From contig JANYGV010000067.1 of assembly GCA_025359285.1 (NCBI GenBank), positions 1 to 41,809 on the forward strand: a DNA stretch of 41,809 nucleotides, in the 5' to 3' direction. Shown here in pieces: positions 27,741 to 39,534 of the stretch. How positions within the stretch are numbered: the stretch's first letter is position 1; each line of letters opens with the position of its first letter. Source of the stretch: Burkholderiales bacterium. Its GTDB lineage: Bacteria; Pseudomonadota; Gammaproteobacteria; Burkholderiales; Usitatibacteraceae. A program made the position numbers and the translations under genes. The notes under the pieces were generated by a model. The model was not told the DNA's origin. It saw only the letters and a program-made list of their open reading frames with translations, and ran no database searches.

Positions 27741-28041
27741 TTATTTTTCCTCGGCAACCAGACGCCGGACGGGAATCTTCACCGCGCGGCGCCAAGCAGC
27801 ATCATTCGTTAGATTTATAGGGAAATAGGTAAAAACACTGTCCGAATGCCGTGATTAGGGGTTTTCAGAACGGTGCATACCAGCTAAAGTAACTGTAACG
27901 GAATCGATCTTGGTCTGCAATTAGTTGGCAATCACTGTGACAGCGCTGTGAATAACTGCAGTTAGTGGAGGCAGCGTAGGACATCCAGCAGATACTTGCC
28001 GAATTTCAATTCCATTCGAATAAAACGACTAAAGATCGAAT

Positions 28042-29577
28042 ATGGCGAACATTCCTGGCTTTTCTATGTTGAATCGCGAACGCATGTCCGGTGTGGACAC
28101 GGCTTGGCTGAGGATGGAACACCCGAACAATTTGATGATGATTGTCGGGGTAATGATTTTTCGCGACAAGCTGGATTTCAAAAAAGTAGCGGCGACGCTC
28201 GAACAGCGCTTTCTCACTTATCCCCGGTTCAAACAAAAAGCGGTTCAGGACCCGACCGGCGCATGGTGGGATACCGACAAAAAGTTTGATATCAAAAATC
28301 ATCTCAAACGCGTAAAACTTGTCGCCAAGCTCGGTGGCGGTAGCGCAGTCAACAAGCAGGATCTCGAAAATTATGTGAGCCAATTAGCGAGTGAGCCGCT
28401 GGATTTCACCAAGCCGCTATGGCAGTTCCAGATTGTTGAAAACTATCGTGGCGGCTCGGCACTGATTACGCGAATTCATCATTGCTACGCGGATGGTATT
28501 GCGCTGATTAGCGTGATGATGTCGATGACCGGCGCTAGCGCCGAGGCAAGTTTGCTGACGCCAAAAATCGCCGCCAAACGACCCAAAGATGAAATGGATT
28601 TCTGGACCAGCGTAACCAAACCGATGGCCAGTGTATGGTCTGGCGCGATGAAGCTGACGCGCGGGCTAGTGGAACAAGGTTTGGAAATCGCCAAAGATCC
28701 CGCCACCATGCGTGAATTCGCCACCAAAGGGATGGAGCTGGCCGAGGAGCTACGCAAAATCGCAATGATGTCCCCAGACTCGCCCACCCGCTTCAAAGGC
28801 ACACTGGGGCGTCAGAAGCGCGTGGCGTGGTGTGACCCGCTACCGCTGGCAGAAGTGAAAGTCATTGGCAAAACCCTCGGCTGCTCGATAAACGATGTGT
28901 TGCTGGGTACCGCCGCCGGGGCGTTACGCGATTACATGGTCAAAAAAGGCGATAACGCTGACGGCATTGAAATTCGCGCGGTGGTACCGGTTAATTTGCG
29001 TCCTATCGAAAAAGCTCATGAGCTGGGTAATCAATTTGGCTTGGTATTTGTTGAGCTTCCCATCGGTATCGAAGATCCAATTGAGCGGGTGATGCTGGTG
29101 CGTGAGCGAATGCAGGCGCTCAAGGGTTCGCCACAGCCGATTGTGGCGTTCGTCTTGTTATCGGCTGTAGGGCTGGGCCCCAAGATTTTGCAGGATCAGA
29201 TTGGTGCCCTGATCGGCCGCAATGCAACATCGGTGATGACCAACGTGCCCGGGCCGCAATCGCCCCTGTTTTTTGCCGGTCGCGAGATTGATGAAATTGA
29301 TTTTTGGGTGCCGCAATCGGGCGGCATTGGTATGGGCCTTTCCATCCTCACTTATAACGGCAAGGTGCAATTCGGCCTGATTACCGACGCAGGTTTGGTG
29401 CCAGACCCGGAAAGCGTGATCAACCAATTTAGCGATGAATTTGAAAAGCTGGTTGTGCAGACATTGATGGGCCCATATGGGCCAGAATTCAATGATGAAT
29501 TGGCGCGTGCATTCGGCGGAGATTCCGGGAGCGCATCTTCCGCCGCCAAGAAGCAAACCCGCAGCACGCGAACATAG
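28042..29577 (+). CDS. Wax ester synthase/diacylglycerol acyltransferase (WS/DGAT) family
   Basis: 511 aa; ERMSGVDTAWLRMEHPNNLMMIVGV, active site RIHHCYADGIAL (HHxxxDG), SINDVLLGTAAGALRDYM, MTNVPGPQSPLFFAGREI. Confidence 0.95.
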   Translation: MANIPGFSMLNRERMSGVDTAWLRMEHPNNLMMIVGVMIFRDKLDFKKVAATLEQRFLTYPRFKQKAVQDPTGAWWDTDKKFDIKNHLKRVKLVAKLGGGSAVNKQDLENYVSQLASEPLDFTKPLWQFQIVENYRGGSALITRIHHCYADGIALISVMMSMTGASAEASLLTPKIAAKRPKDEMDFWTSVTKPMASVWSGAMKLTRGLVEQGLEIAKDPATMREFATKGMELAEELRKIAMMSPDSPTRFKGTLGRQKRVAWCDPLPLAEVKVIGKTLGCSINDVLLGTAAGALRDYMVKKGDNADGIEIRAVVPVNLRPIEKAHELGNQFGLVFVELPIGIEDPIERVMLVRERMQALKGSPQPIVAFVLLSAVGLGPKILQDQIGALIGRNATSVMTNVPGPQSPLFFAGREIDEIDFWVPQSGGIGMGLSILTYNGKVQFGLITDAGLVPDPESVINQFSDEFEKLVVQTLMGPYGPEFNDELARAFGGDSGSASSAAKKQTRSTRT

Positions 29578-29579
29578 CC

Positions 29580-30239
29580 ATGACTCGCACCGCAATGCTC
29601 GCGGGTGCCACGGGCCTCACCGGCCAGCAATTGTTAAAGCAACTTTTAGCGGACGCGCGTTATGCGGAGGTACAAGCACTGGTGCGCAAGCATGCGTTCG
29701 CGCCACACGCGAAACTCAGCGAACACATCGTCGATTTCGCGGCACTGCCGAAACTACCAAAAATTGATGACGCGTTTTGTTGCCTCGGCACCACCATCAA
29801 AATGGCAGGTTCAAAAGCCGCGTTTCGCACAGTCGATTTTGACTATGTGGTGAAGGTTGCACGCGCTGCAAAGAAATCGGGCGCGCAACGGTTTATGGTG
29901 ATGAGCTCGCTCGGCGCTAATTCCAAATCAAGCATATTTTACAGCCGCATTAAAGGCGAAATGGAGGAAGCATTACAAGAACTTGGCTTCGCTGAATTGC
30001 ACATTTTTCAACCCTCATTTTTAGTGGGCAATCGCGCGGAAGCGCGCCCCAGCGAGCGTTTTGGCATCGCCGCATTTCAACTAATTTCGCCGCTGCTGTT
30101 TGGACCCGCGCGAAAATATCGTGCGATTGAAGCCACCAATGTGGCACGCGCCATGATTAGCGCCGCGTGGCTGCGGAAATCAGGCACGCACGTGTATTTG
30201 TCGGATGAAATTCAGAAAATGGCAGCTCCCTCGCGGTAA
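29580..30239 (+). CDS. NAD(P)-binding Rossmann oxidoreductase (NmrA/HTATIP2-like)
   Basis: 219 aa; AMLAGATGLTGQQLLKQLL, DDAFCCLGTTIKMAGSKAAFRTVDFDYV, MVMSSLGANSKSSIFYSRIKGEMEEAL. Starts 3 bp after the WS/DGAT stop codon. Confidence 0.88.
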   Translation: MTRTAMLAGATGLTGQQLLKQLLADARYAEVQALVRKHAFAPHAKLSEHIVDFAALPKLPKIDDAFCCLGTTIKMAGSKAAFRTVDFDYVVKVARAAKKSGAQRFMVMSSLGANSKSSIFYSRIKGEMEEALQELGFAELHIFQPSFLVGNRAEARPSERFGIAAFQLISPLLFGPARKYRAIEATNVARAMISAAWLRKSGTHVYLSDEIQKMAAPSR

Positions 30240-30335
30240 GTGCCGCAAACGTCCATACGATCACGCGTGCCCAGAAACTCGCATTGTACGGCAGCAATCC
30301 CGCAGGGCTTCCCGCAAAATGAAAAACGATCACCT

Positions 30336-30353
30336 CCGACTCGAGCGAGTCGG
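30336..30353. other. Perfect 8-bp inverted repeat in the convergent intergenic region
   Basis: ccgactcg-ag-cgagtcgg between the oxidoreductase (+) and greB (-). Confidence 0.5.
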
Positions 30354-30442
30354 CACGACATCAACCGATAAAGTTACGCCAGTTTCAATATCTGTTCACT
30401 CGCTCAGCTTCGAGAGCAAAAACTCGCACGACTTTTTAAAAA

Positions 30443-31087
30443 TTACTGCGCACCTGACTTATCCGCTTCGACGACGTTCAGCGCAATCGGTGCTTGCGGC
30501 ACGAACGGTTCCACTTCAATCGCGCAATATTTAACCTCAATAATCGCCAACTCTTCTACGCCACCGGGTGCGCGCAGCACGACGGCGTCGCCTTCGCGGG
30601 CTTTCATGAGCGCGCGGGCTAGCGGCGAAATCCAGGTGATGTGACCGCGCTTTAAATCGAGCTCGTCAATGCCAACAATGGTGATGGTTTTCTCCGCACC
30701 TTCGGCATTCGCATAGGTCACCGTTGCGCCGAAAAAGACGCGCTCTGCCGCGTCATCTTCACGCGGCGCGGCGGGGTCAATTTCTTCAGCAATATCGCGC
30801 CGCTTGGTCAAAAATCGTAAACGTCGATCAATTTCGCGCAGACGTTTTTTGCCGTATTGGTAATCCGCGTTTTCACTGCGGTCGCCGTTTTTCGCGGCCC
30901 ACGAAACCGCCACCGTCACCGCAGGACGTTCCTTGTTCAGCAAGTACGTCAATTCGTCTTTCAAACGCTGATGACCGCCGGGCGTAATGTAGTTTTTACT
31001 TCCTAGCGGAAGTGGCAGCAGCTGCGCGTCGAGCTCATCCTCGTCCTGGTCGGTTTCTTTAGTGAATGCTTTACTCATGCGCTCCAA
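30443..31087 (-). CDS. greB: Transcription elongation factor GreB
   Basis: 214 aa; NYITPGGHQRLKDELTYLLNKERP, GDRSENADYQYGKKRLREIDRRLRFLTKR, ISPLARALMKAREGDAVVLRAPGG. Confidence 0.95.
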   Translation of the reverse strand: MERMSKAFTKETDQDEDELDAQLLPLPLGSKNYITPGGHQRLKDELTYLLNKERPAVTVAVSWAAKNGDRSENADYQYGKKRLREIDRRLRFLTKRRDIAEEIDPAAPREDDAAERVFFGATVTYANAEGAEKTITIVGIDELDLKRGHITWISPLARALMKAREGDAVVLRAPGGVEELAIIEVKYCAIEVEPFVPQAPIALNVVEADKSGAQ

Positions 31088-31090
31088 CCA

Positions 31091-31690
31091 TCATTTCAAC
31101 TGCATCAAAAACAGTTTCAGACCGCTCAGCAACATCTCCACCGCAATCGCGGTGAGGATAAGCCCCATCAGCCGCTCCACCGCTTCCATGCCACGCATTC
31201 CCAGCAGTTTTTCGATACGTTCGCCTAGCGTCAAAATCAGCGTGGTTACCAGCATCGCCGCCGTCAATGCGCCAATCCAGATACCCAGTTTCGCCGGTTC
31301 ATGCGATACCATCAGCATCACCGTTGCCAGCGCAGAGGGTCCCGCAATCATCGGGATCGCGAGTGGCACGATGAACGGCTCGTGATCCAGCGTGTCGCCA
31401 AATAATCCTTCTGGCGATTTGAACACCATGCGAATCGCAATCATGAATAAAATCACGCCACCTGCAATCGAGAGCGACAGCTCGGAGAGGTGCATCAGTT
31501 CTAAAAACTGGCGTCCACCGAGCATGAACCCAACCAAAATAACATAAGCGATCAAACATTCACGCAGCACCACAAGGACACGCCGGCGCGAATCGACCTG
31601 CCTTAATAGCGAGGCGACCACTGCGACATTGCCCAGCGGATCGAGGACCAGAAATAGCAAAACAAAAGCGGAAATAAGATCAGCGTTCAT
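31091..31690 (-). CDS. MarC family integral membrane protein
   Basis: 199 aa; FVLLFLVLDPLGNVAVVASLLR, SIAGGVILFMIAIRMVF, EPFIVPLAIPMIAGPSALATVML. Confidence 0.93.
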   Translation of the reverse strand: MNADLISAFVLLFLVLDPLGNVAVVASLLRQVDSRRRVLVVLRECLIAYVILVGFMLGGRQFLELMHLSELSLSIAGGVILFMIAIRMVFKSPEGLFGDTLDHEPFIVPLAIPMIAGPSALATVMLMVSHEPAKLGIWIGALTAAMLVTTLILTLGERIEKLLGMRGMEAVERLMGLILTAIAVEMLLSGLKLFLMQLK

Positions 31691-31738
31691 GCGGCATTTT
31701 ACCTGCCAGATGTGTGCGACCCGCGATTCATTCGTTTT

Positions 31739-32092
31739 CTAATTCAGGCCCAAATCGGTACGCAATTTTTTAGTTAATTTTGCAGTGACAAGACGGTACG
31801 AGCGTTGAATCAGCGTTTTTAATTCAGCATCGCCGATTTGTTTCAGATCTTTCACCTGCACCCATTTTGCGCGAGCGAGATACGGCGCGGGAATGAAACC
31901 AGGGCGATCTGCGTATTGCAAAAATAGATCGTCGTCCACTTTGAACGAAACGTGCGTCGCACCGTTGCTGTCGGTGAACACCACCGCAAACATTTTCGCG
32001 CCGATGGTATAAACATGATCGATCTGCCATTTTCGCTCACCCAGTGCATGCGGTAGAGACGCGCAAAATTTTTGGATTTGGCTGATGTTCAT
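31739..32092 (-). CDS. MmcQ/YjbR family DNA-binding protein
   Basis: 117 aa; CASLPHALGERKW...VYTIGAKMFAVVF...SFKVDDDLFLQYADRPGFIPAPYLARAKWVQV. Confidence 0.9.
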   Translation of the reverse strand: MNISQIQKFCASLPHALGERKWQIDHVYTIGAKMFAVVFTDSNGATHVSFKVDDDLFLQYADRPGFIPAPYLARAKWVQVKDLKQIGDAELKTLIQRSYRLVTAKLTKKLRTDLGLN

Positions 32093-32151
32093 GAATCAGT
32101 TTTTCACTCGTAAATAAGACAAATTGAGTATTTTGTCGGCCACGTTGCGCA

Positions 32152-32194
32152 GCTACCTGACAATCTCAACCTGGCAAGAGCGATGTCAGGTAGC
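32152..32194. promoter_or_regulatory. Perfect 11-bp inverted repeat with 21-nt spacer upstream of the MmcQ/YjbR gene
   Basis: gctacctgaca ... tgtcaggtagc. Confidence 0.5.
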
Positions 32195-32288
32195 CTTATT
32201 TGCAGACCCTGACCCTGACCTACTAAAAAACATCCTAAAGCACCTGCGGCCTTCACCGAGCATTTATGCCCCGGAAGCCACGCCCCAC

Positions 32289-32576
32289 CTAGGGTTTTGC
32301 TTTCGATTTCTCGATAATCTGATAAAAAGTTTCATCTGATTTCACCATACCGAATTCAACACGGGCTCGCTCTTCTACCGCATCAATACCTTGCTTCAAG
32401 TCGCGCACTTCCGCATCCAGCCCCGCATTGCGCGAGGCCAACGCCACATTTTTTTCTTTTTGTTGATCGACTTGTTTTGACATATCCCACACTCGCAGCC
32501 AGCTGCCCTTTCCAATCCACAGCGGGTACTGGATGGCGATGAGAAGCGTGATGAGAATATGTGGGAGGTATTTCAC
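32289..32576 (-). CDS. ftsB: Cell division protein FtsB
   Basis: ORF 32289..32618; GTG at 32576 gives VKYLPHILITLLIAIQYPLWIGKGSWLRVWDMSKQVDQQKEKN (TM then coiled coil); adjacent to eno. Confidence 0.88.
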   Translation of the reverse strand: MKYLPHILITLLIAIQYPLWIGKGSWLRVWDMSKQVDQQKEKNVALASRNAGLDAEVRDLKQGIDAVEERARVEFGMVKSDETFYQIIEKSKAKP

Positions 32577-32586
32577 GATGAGCTTG

Positions 32587-32766
32587 CTAACGGCCTTTTT
32601 TGGGCAACAACGGATCAAGTGTGACGATAAAAAAAGTTGCTATCGGCCCTAATAACAAAGAAATCAAAAACCAATTTAACCCGCTACGCTGCTTTGACTG
32701 AGCAAGCCCGGCGTTAATCAGCGCCAGCGTAAAACCCCCGATTACATACTCTACGCTTTGCGCCAT
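32587..32766 (-). CDS. Small membrane protein, 59 aa (not in the supplied ORF track)
   Basis: Manual translation: MAQSVEYVIGGFTLALINAGLAQSKQRSGLNWFLISLLLGPIATFFIVTLDPLLPKKGR*; two hydrophobic segments, in line between eno and ftsB on the same strand. Confidence 0.72.
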   Translation of the reverse strand: MAQSVEYVIGGFTLALINAGLAQSKQRSGLNWFLISLLLGPIATFFIVTLDPLLPKKGR

Positions 32767-32797
32767 TCAATCAATCTCCGCACATTAGAACGATTAA

Positions 32798-34084
<1,287 letters not shown>

Positions 34085-34211
34085 TCATTCGTTAAAAGTG
34101 GAGTTAGGTAACCATGTCAATTTTGCTGCCAATCGTAGGCCATTTAGCGAGGCAACCTGACGTTTTCCGGTTGTTTCATCACCAACCGAGCCACCTGAGC
34201 TACAAAATAAG

Positions 34212-35051
34212 TTACATCAATTTGTGTTCAGCGAAACCACGCTGCTTCACCAGTGCATCGATTTCTTTTAGCACATAAAGCAATTCTCGCATCATGCCGA
34301 GTGGCCAAGCGTTAGGGCCATCGGACATCGCTTTTTCCGGGTTCGGATGCGTTTCCATGAACACCCCTGAAACGCCGGTTGCGATGGCGGCACGCGCCAG
34401 CACGGGCACGAATTCGCGCTGTCCGCCGGAGGTTGAGCCCTGCCCGCCCGGCAGCTGTACCGAATGCGTCGCGTCGAAAACCACCGGGCAATGGGTATTG
34501 CGCATGATCGCGAGTGAGCGCATATCCGACACCAGATTGTTATAACCGAACGATGCACCACGTTCGCAAACCATGATGTTGTCGGTGCCGCTCGCCTCAC
34601 GCGCTTTATCAACAACGTTTTTCATATCGGTGGGCGCGAGAAATTGGCCTTTTTTGATATTGACCGGCCTGCCCGCGCGCGCCACGGCATGAATAAAATC
34701 GGTCTGGCGGCAAAGAAACGCGGGCGTCTGCAGCACATCCACGATGCTCGCCACGGTTGGCACTTCCTGCTCGGTGTGCACGTCCGTCAGGATCGGCAGG
34801 CCAAGTTGTTTTTTTACCTCCGACAAAATGCGCAGCCCTTCATCCATCCCCGGGCCGCGGAATGTTTTTCCGGAGCTACGGTTCGCTTTGTCGTAGCTCG
34901 ATTTGAAAATAAACGGAATCCCCAGCTCAGTCGTAATTTCTTTAAGCGTACCCGCGGTGTCAATTTGTAATTGCTCTGATTCAACCACGCATGGGCCTGC
35001 AATCAAAAAGAAAGGTTTGTCCAAACCAACGTCAAATCCGCACAGTTTCAT
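34212..35051 (-). CDS. kdsA: 3-deoxy-8-phosphooctulonate synthase
   Basis: 279 aa; [58 protein letters not shown]. Confidence 0.98.
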   Translation of the reverse strand: MKLCGFDVGLDKPFFLIAGPCVVESEQLQIDTAGTLKEITTELGIPFIFKSSYDKANRSSGKTFRGPGMDEGLRILSEVKKQLGLPILTDVHTEQEVPTVASIVDVLQTPAFLCRQTDFIHAVARAGRPVNIKKGQFLAPTDMKNVVDKAREASGTDNIMVCERGASFGYNNLVSDMRSLAIMRNTHCPVVFDATHSVQLPGGQGSTSGGQREFVPVLARAAIATGVSGVFMETHPNPEKAMSDGPNAWPLGMMRELLYVLKEIDALVKQRGFAEHKLM

Positions 35052-36779
<1,728 letters not shown>

Positions 36780-36836
36780 TTACCCCAAGTAAGAAATTGA
36801 AATTATAGCGCATCTATAAAGCCGATTCTATACGCT

Positions 36837-36854
36837 GCGCGCAAATTTGCGCGC
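36837..36854. promoter_or_regulatory. Perfect 18-bp palindrome in the pyrG/mtnA divergent intergenic region
   Basis: gcgcgcaaatttgcgcgc, self-complementary over all 18 bases. Confidence 0.5.
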
Positions 36855-36904
36855 TAATCCAGTACACTTTTAGTAGATTCTCATTTTTTAAAAGCCAGGC
36901 CGAC

Positions 36905-37981
36905 ATGAAGATTAAAGGGCGTTCTCGCACCAGTATTTGGGCCAATGAAAACCGTCGCACGGTGAGTATTATCGACCAGACACTACTACCGTTTTCAGTG
37001 GGCGAGCATGAACTCACCAGCGCCGCGCAGGTAGGCGAGGCGATTCGAGCGATGCGTGTGCGCGGCGCGCCGCTGATTGGCGTTACCGCGGCCTACGGGG
37101 TGGCGATGGCAATGCAGGTCGATTCAACCGACGGGTATCTGCAAGAAACGTGCGCCTCGCTGCGCACCACGCGGCCCACGGCGGTTAATCTCGCGTGGGC
37201 GCTGGATCGTATGGCGCGGCTGATTACACGCCTGCCCGAACCTGACCGCGCCGATGCCGCATGGGCCTGGGCCAACGCGATTGCCGCCGAGGATGTAGCA
37301 ACCAATGAAGCGATTGGCCGCAACGGGCTAAAGCTGATTGAAAATTTGCGCATTCAGCATGGCCGCACGATCAACATTCTCACCCACTGCAACGCGGGCT
37401 GGATCGCGGCAGTTGACTGGGGCACCGCGTTAGCGCCGGTCTATATGGCTCATGACGCGGGCATGGATGTCCATGTCTGGGTGGAAGAAACGCGGCCGCG
37501 CAATCAGGGCCTGTTGACCGCTTGGGAGCTGCGCGAACACGGCGTGCCGCACACCTTCATTGTTGACAATGCGGGTGGCTATTTTATGCAGAAAGGCGAT
37601 GTCGATATCGTGATTGTTGGCGCTGACCGCGTTTCCAGTAAGGGCGACGTAGCAAATAAAATCGGCACTTACCTTAAAGCACTCGCCGCGTGCGATAACG
37701 AGATTCCTTTTTACGCGGCGGTGCCCGCTTCCACCATTGACTGGCAGCTAAATGATGCCATGAAAGAAATCGATATTGAAGAACGCAGCGCGGACGAAAT
37801 TCGCATGCTGCGCGGGCAATCCGCCGAGGGACTCACGCGCGATTTTCGTCTGCTCGATGATGCGAGTGCGGTTGCCAATCCCGGCTTCGATGTAACGCCT
37901 GCGCGATTGGTGACAGGCATTATTACGGAAGCTGGCATCGCCGCACCTGATGCACTCGCCTCACTTTTCCACAAGAATTAA
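36905..37981 (+). CDS. mtnA: S-methyl-5-thioribose-1-phosphate isomerase (MtnA)
   Basis: 358 aa; IDQTLLPF, IRAMRVRGAPLIGVTAAYG, ILTHCNAGWIAAVDWGTALAPVY, VEETRPRNQGLLTAWEL, VGADRVSSKGDVANKIGTY. Confidence 0.96.
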   Translation: MKIKGRSRTSIWANENRRTVSIIDQTLLPFSVGEHELTSAAQVGEAIRAMRVRGAPLIGVTAAYGVAMAMQVDSTDGYLQETCASLRTTRPTAVNLAWALDRMARLITRLPEPDRADAAWAWANAIAAEDVATNEAIGRNGLKLIENLRIQHGRTINILTHCNAGWIAAVDWGTALAPVYMAHDAGMDVHVWVEETRPRNQGLLTAWELREHGVPHTFIVDNAGGYFMQKGDVDIVIVGADRVSSKGDVANKIGTYLKALAACDNEIPFYAAVPASTIDWQLNDAMKEIDIEERSADEIRMLRGQSAEGLTRDFRLLDDASAVANPGFDVTPARLVTGIITEAGIAAPDALASLFHKN

Positions 37982-37989
37982 ATTCGGCT

Positions 37990-38664
37990 ATGACCTTCTT
38001 CAGCATCAATCACACACCAAACGCAGAACTGCGTCGCTTAATAATTTACACCGCGCAAAAAATGAATGCGCTAGGGATTAATCAAGGCAAATCAGGCAAC
38101 GTCAGCGCCCGCACAGATGAAGGTTTTTTAATTACGCCGACCGGCATTGCCTACGACGAGGCCAAGCCGGAACAAATTGTGGCCACCGCGCTTGATGGCA
38201 GTTTCGCAGGGGAAGTGATGCCCTCCTCCGAGTGGCGTTTTCACGCCGATATTTATCGCGCCCGCGAGGACGTCGACGCCATCGTCCACACCCACTCCAC
38301 ATTTGCCACTACGCTCGCTTGCTTGGGAAAAAACATCCCCGCGTTTCATTACATGATCGCCGCAGCCGGTGGTCGTAATATTCGTTGCGCCCCCTATGCC
38401 ACCTTCGGCACGCAAGAATTATCTGATCATGCGGTGGCCGCGCTGGATGGTCGCAACGCCTGCCTGCTGGCGCAGCACGGCATGATTGCAGTTGGTGCAA
38501 CATTGGAAAAAGCGCTCGCACTCGCGGTGGAGGTGGAAAGTTTGGCGCGCATGTATTGGCAGGCGCTGCAGATTGGTGAGCCGCCGGTTTTGGATGATGT
38601 GGAGATGACGATTGTTTTGGAGAAATTTCGGACGTATGGGCAGCAGATTAAAGCCCAGCACTGA
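37990..38664 (+). CDS. Class II aldolase/adducin family protein, candidate 5-(methylthio)ribulose-1-phosphate aldolase
   Basis: 224 aa; INQGKSGNVSAR, LITPTGIAYDEAKPEQIV, SSEWRFHADIYRAREDVDAIVHTHSTFATTLACL, LLAQHGMIAVGATLEKALALAVEVESLARMYW; starts 8 bp after the mtnA stop. Confidence 0.85.
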   Translation: MTFFSINHTPNAELRRLIIYTAQKMNALGINQGKSGNVSARTDEGFLITPTGIAYDEAKPEQIVATALDGSFAGEVMPSSEWRFHADIYRAREDVDAIVHTHSTFATTLACLGKNIPAFHYMIAAAGGRNIRCAPYATFGTQELSDHAVAALDGRNACLLAQHGMIAVGATLEKALALAVEVESLARMYWQALQIGEPPVLDDVEMTIVLEKFRTYGQQIKAQH

Positions 38665-38747
38665 CGGAGGTTTTGGAGCATTTTTGGCTGGAGATGTCCG
38701 CCAATGCTTGTCACTCGTATGGATAACTAAAGCAAACGGGAGGCATT

Positions 38748-39107
38748 TTGAACATCTATCTCTTCGTATCCGGAATTCTTACCATCCTATTGTCAATTGC
38801 TCATTCGATAATCGGCGAGGTATTGATTCTGATCCCAATGCAAAAATCCGCAGGCATACCGGCGGTGCGCGCTCGCATACACACGACCACACGTACGCTG
38901 AGATTTACCTGGCATATCACCAGTGTGCTGGGCATTGGGATTGCGTTTCTGCTATTTCACTACGCGAAATTTGTCGCGCTTACGCCGGAACATATTTATG
39001 TTTTAACAGTGCTGTCCGCGACTTTTTTCGCAAGTTTTGTCGTGGCGGTCATCGGCTCAAGAGCAAGACATGCGTCGTGGGGGGAGTTCTTATCGTATCA
39101 ATATTGA
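38748..39107 (+). CDS. Small multi-TM membrane protein (119 aa), C-terminus possibly frameshifted
   Basis: Hydrophobic ORF MNIYLFVSGILTILLSIAHSIIGEVLILIPMQ...FFASFVVAVIGSRARHASWGEFLSYQY*; +1 frame after the G6 run gives GGVLIVSILIWLGAN*. Confidence 0.7.
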   Translation: MNIYLFVSGILTILLSIAHSIIGEVLILIPMQKSAGIPAVRARIHTTTRTLRFTWHITSVLGIGIAFLLFHYAKFVALTPEHIYVLTVLSATFFASFVVAVIGSRARHASWGEFLSYQY

Positions 39108-39534
39108 TTTGGCTAGGGGCGAATTAAGTCGAGCCTCAGCATTAAGTGTGTAGGCGCACTGAGCGAAGCGATTTGCGCCGTAGGAGCTCTTCGTAGTGGG
39201 TCGCAGTGATTGTTTCAAAAGGCCAGCGGTCGCCCGGCTCGGTGTTGAAATCAACAGGCTAATTACATCTGCGTTACTAAATCCCCTTACCCACAAACAT
39301 CCCCAATTATTTCCGCTCAAAACCACCCGCCCACATTAGACTTTCAAATTCACCACAACCACTATCCAAACACAATAAATACAAGCCCTCCATGCCCAAA
39401 AGGCATAAGCAATAGTCAGACAGCATTTGGTGATGGTGGGATACTTCAGGACTAATTGATGATGCAGGCGACACACTGTAGATTTCGCCGCAAAGCTGGA
39501 TGCAGGCGTCCGGCCACCCACGAGGAGAAATACC

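Noticed and set aside
38612-39127. ORF 38612..39127 (+, 171 aa) as an independent gene
   Set aside because: Most of it is out-of-frame sequence over the aldolase 3' end and the membrane protein; only its last residues look meaningful, better explained by a possible frameshift.
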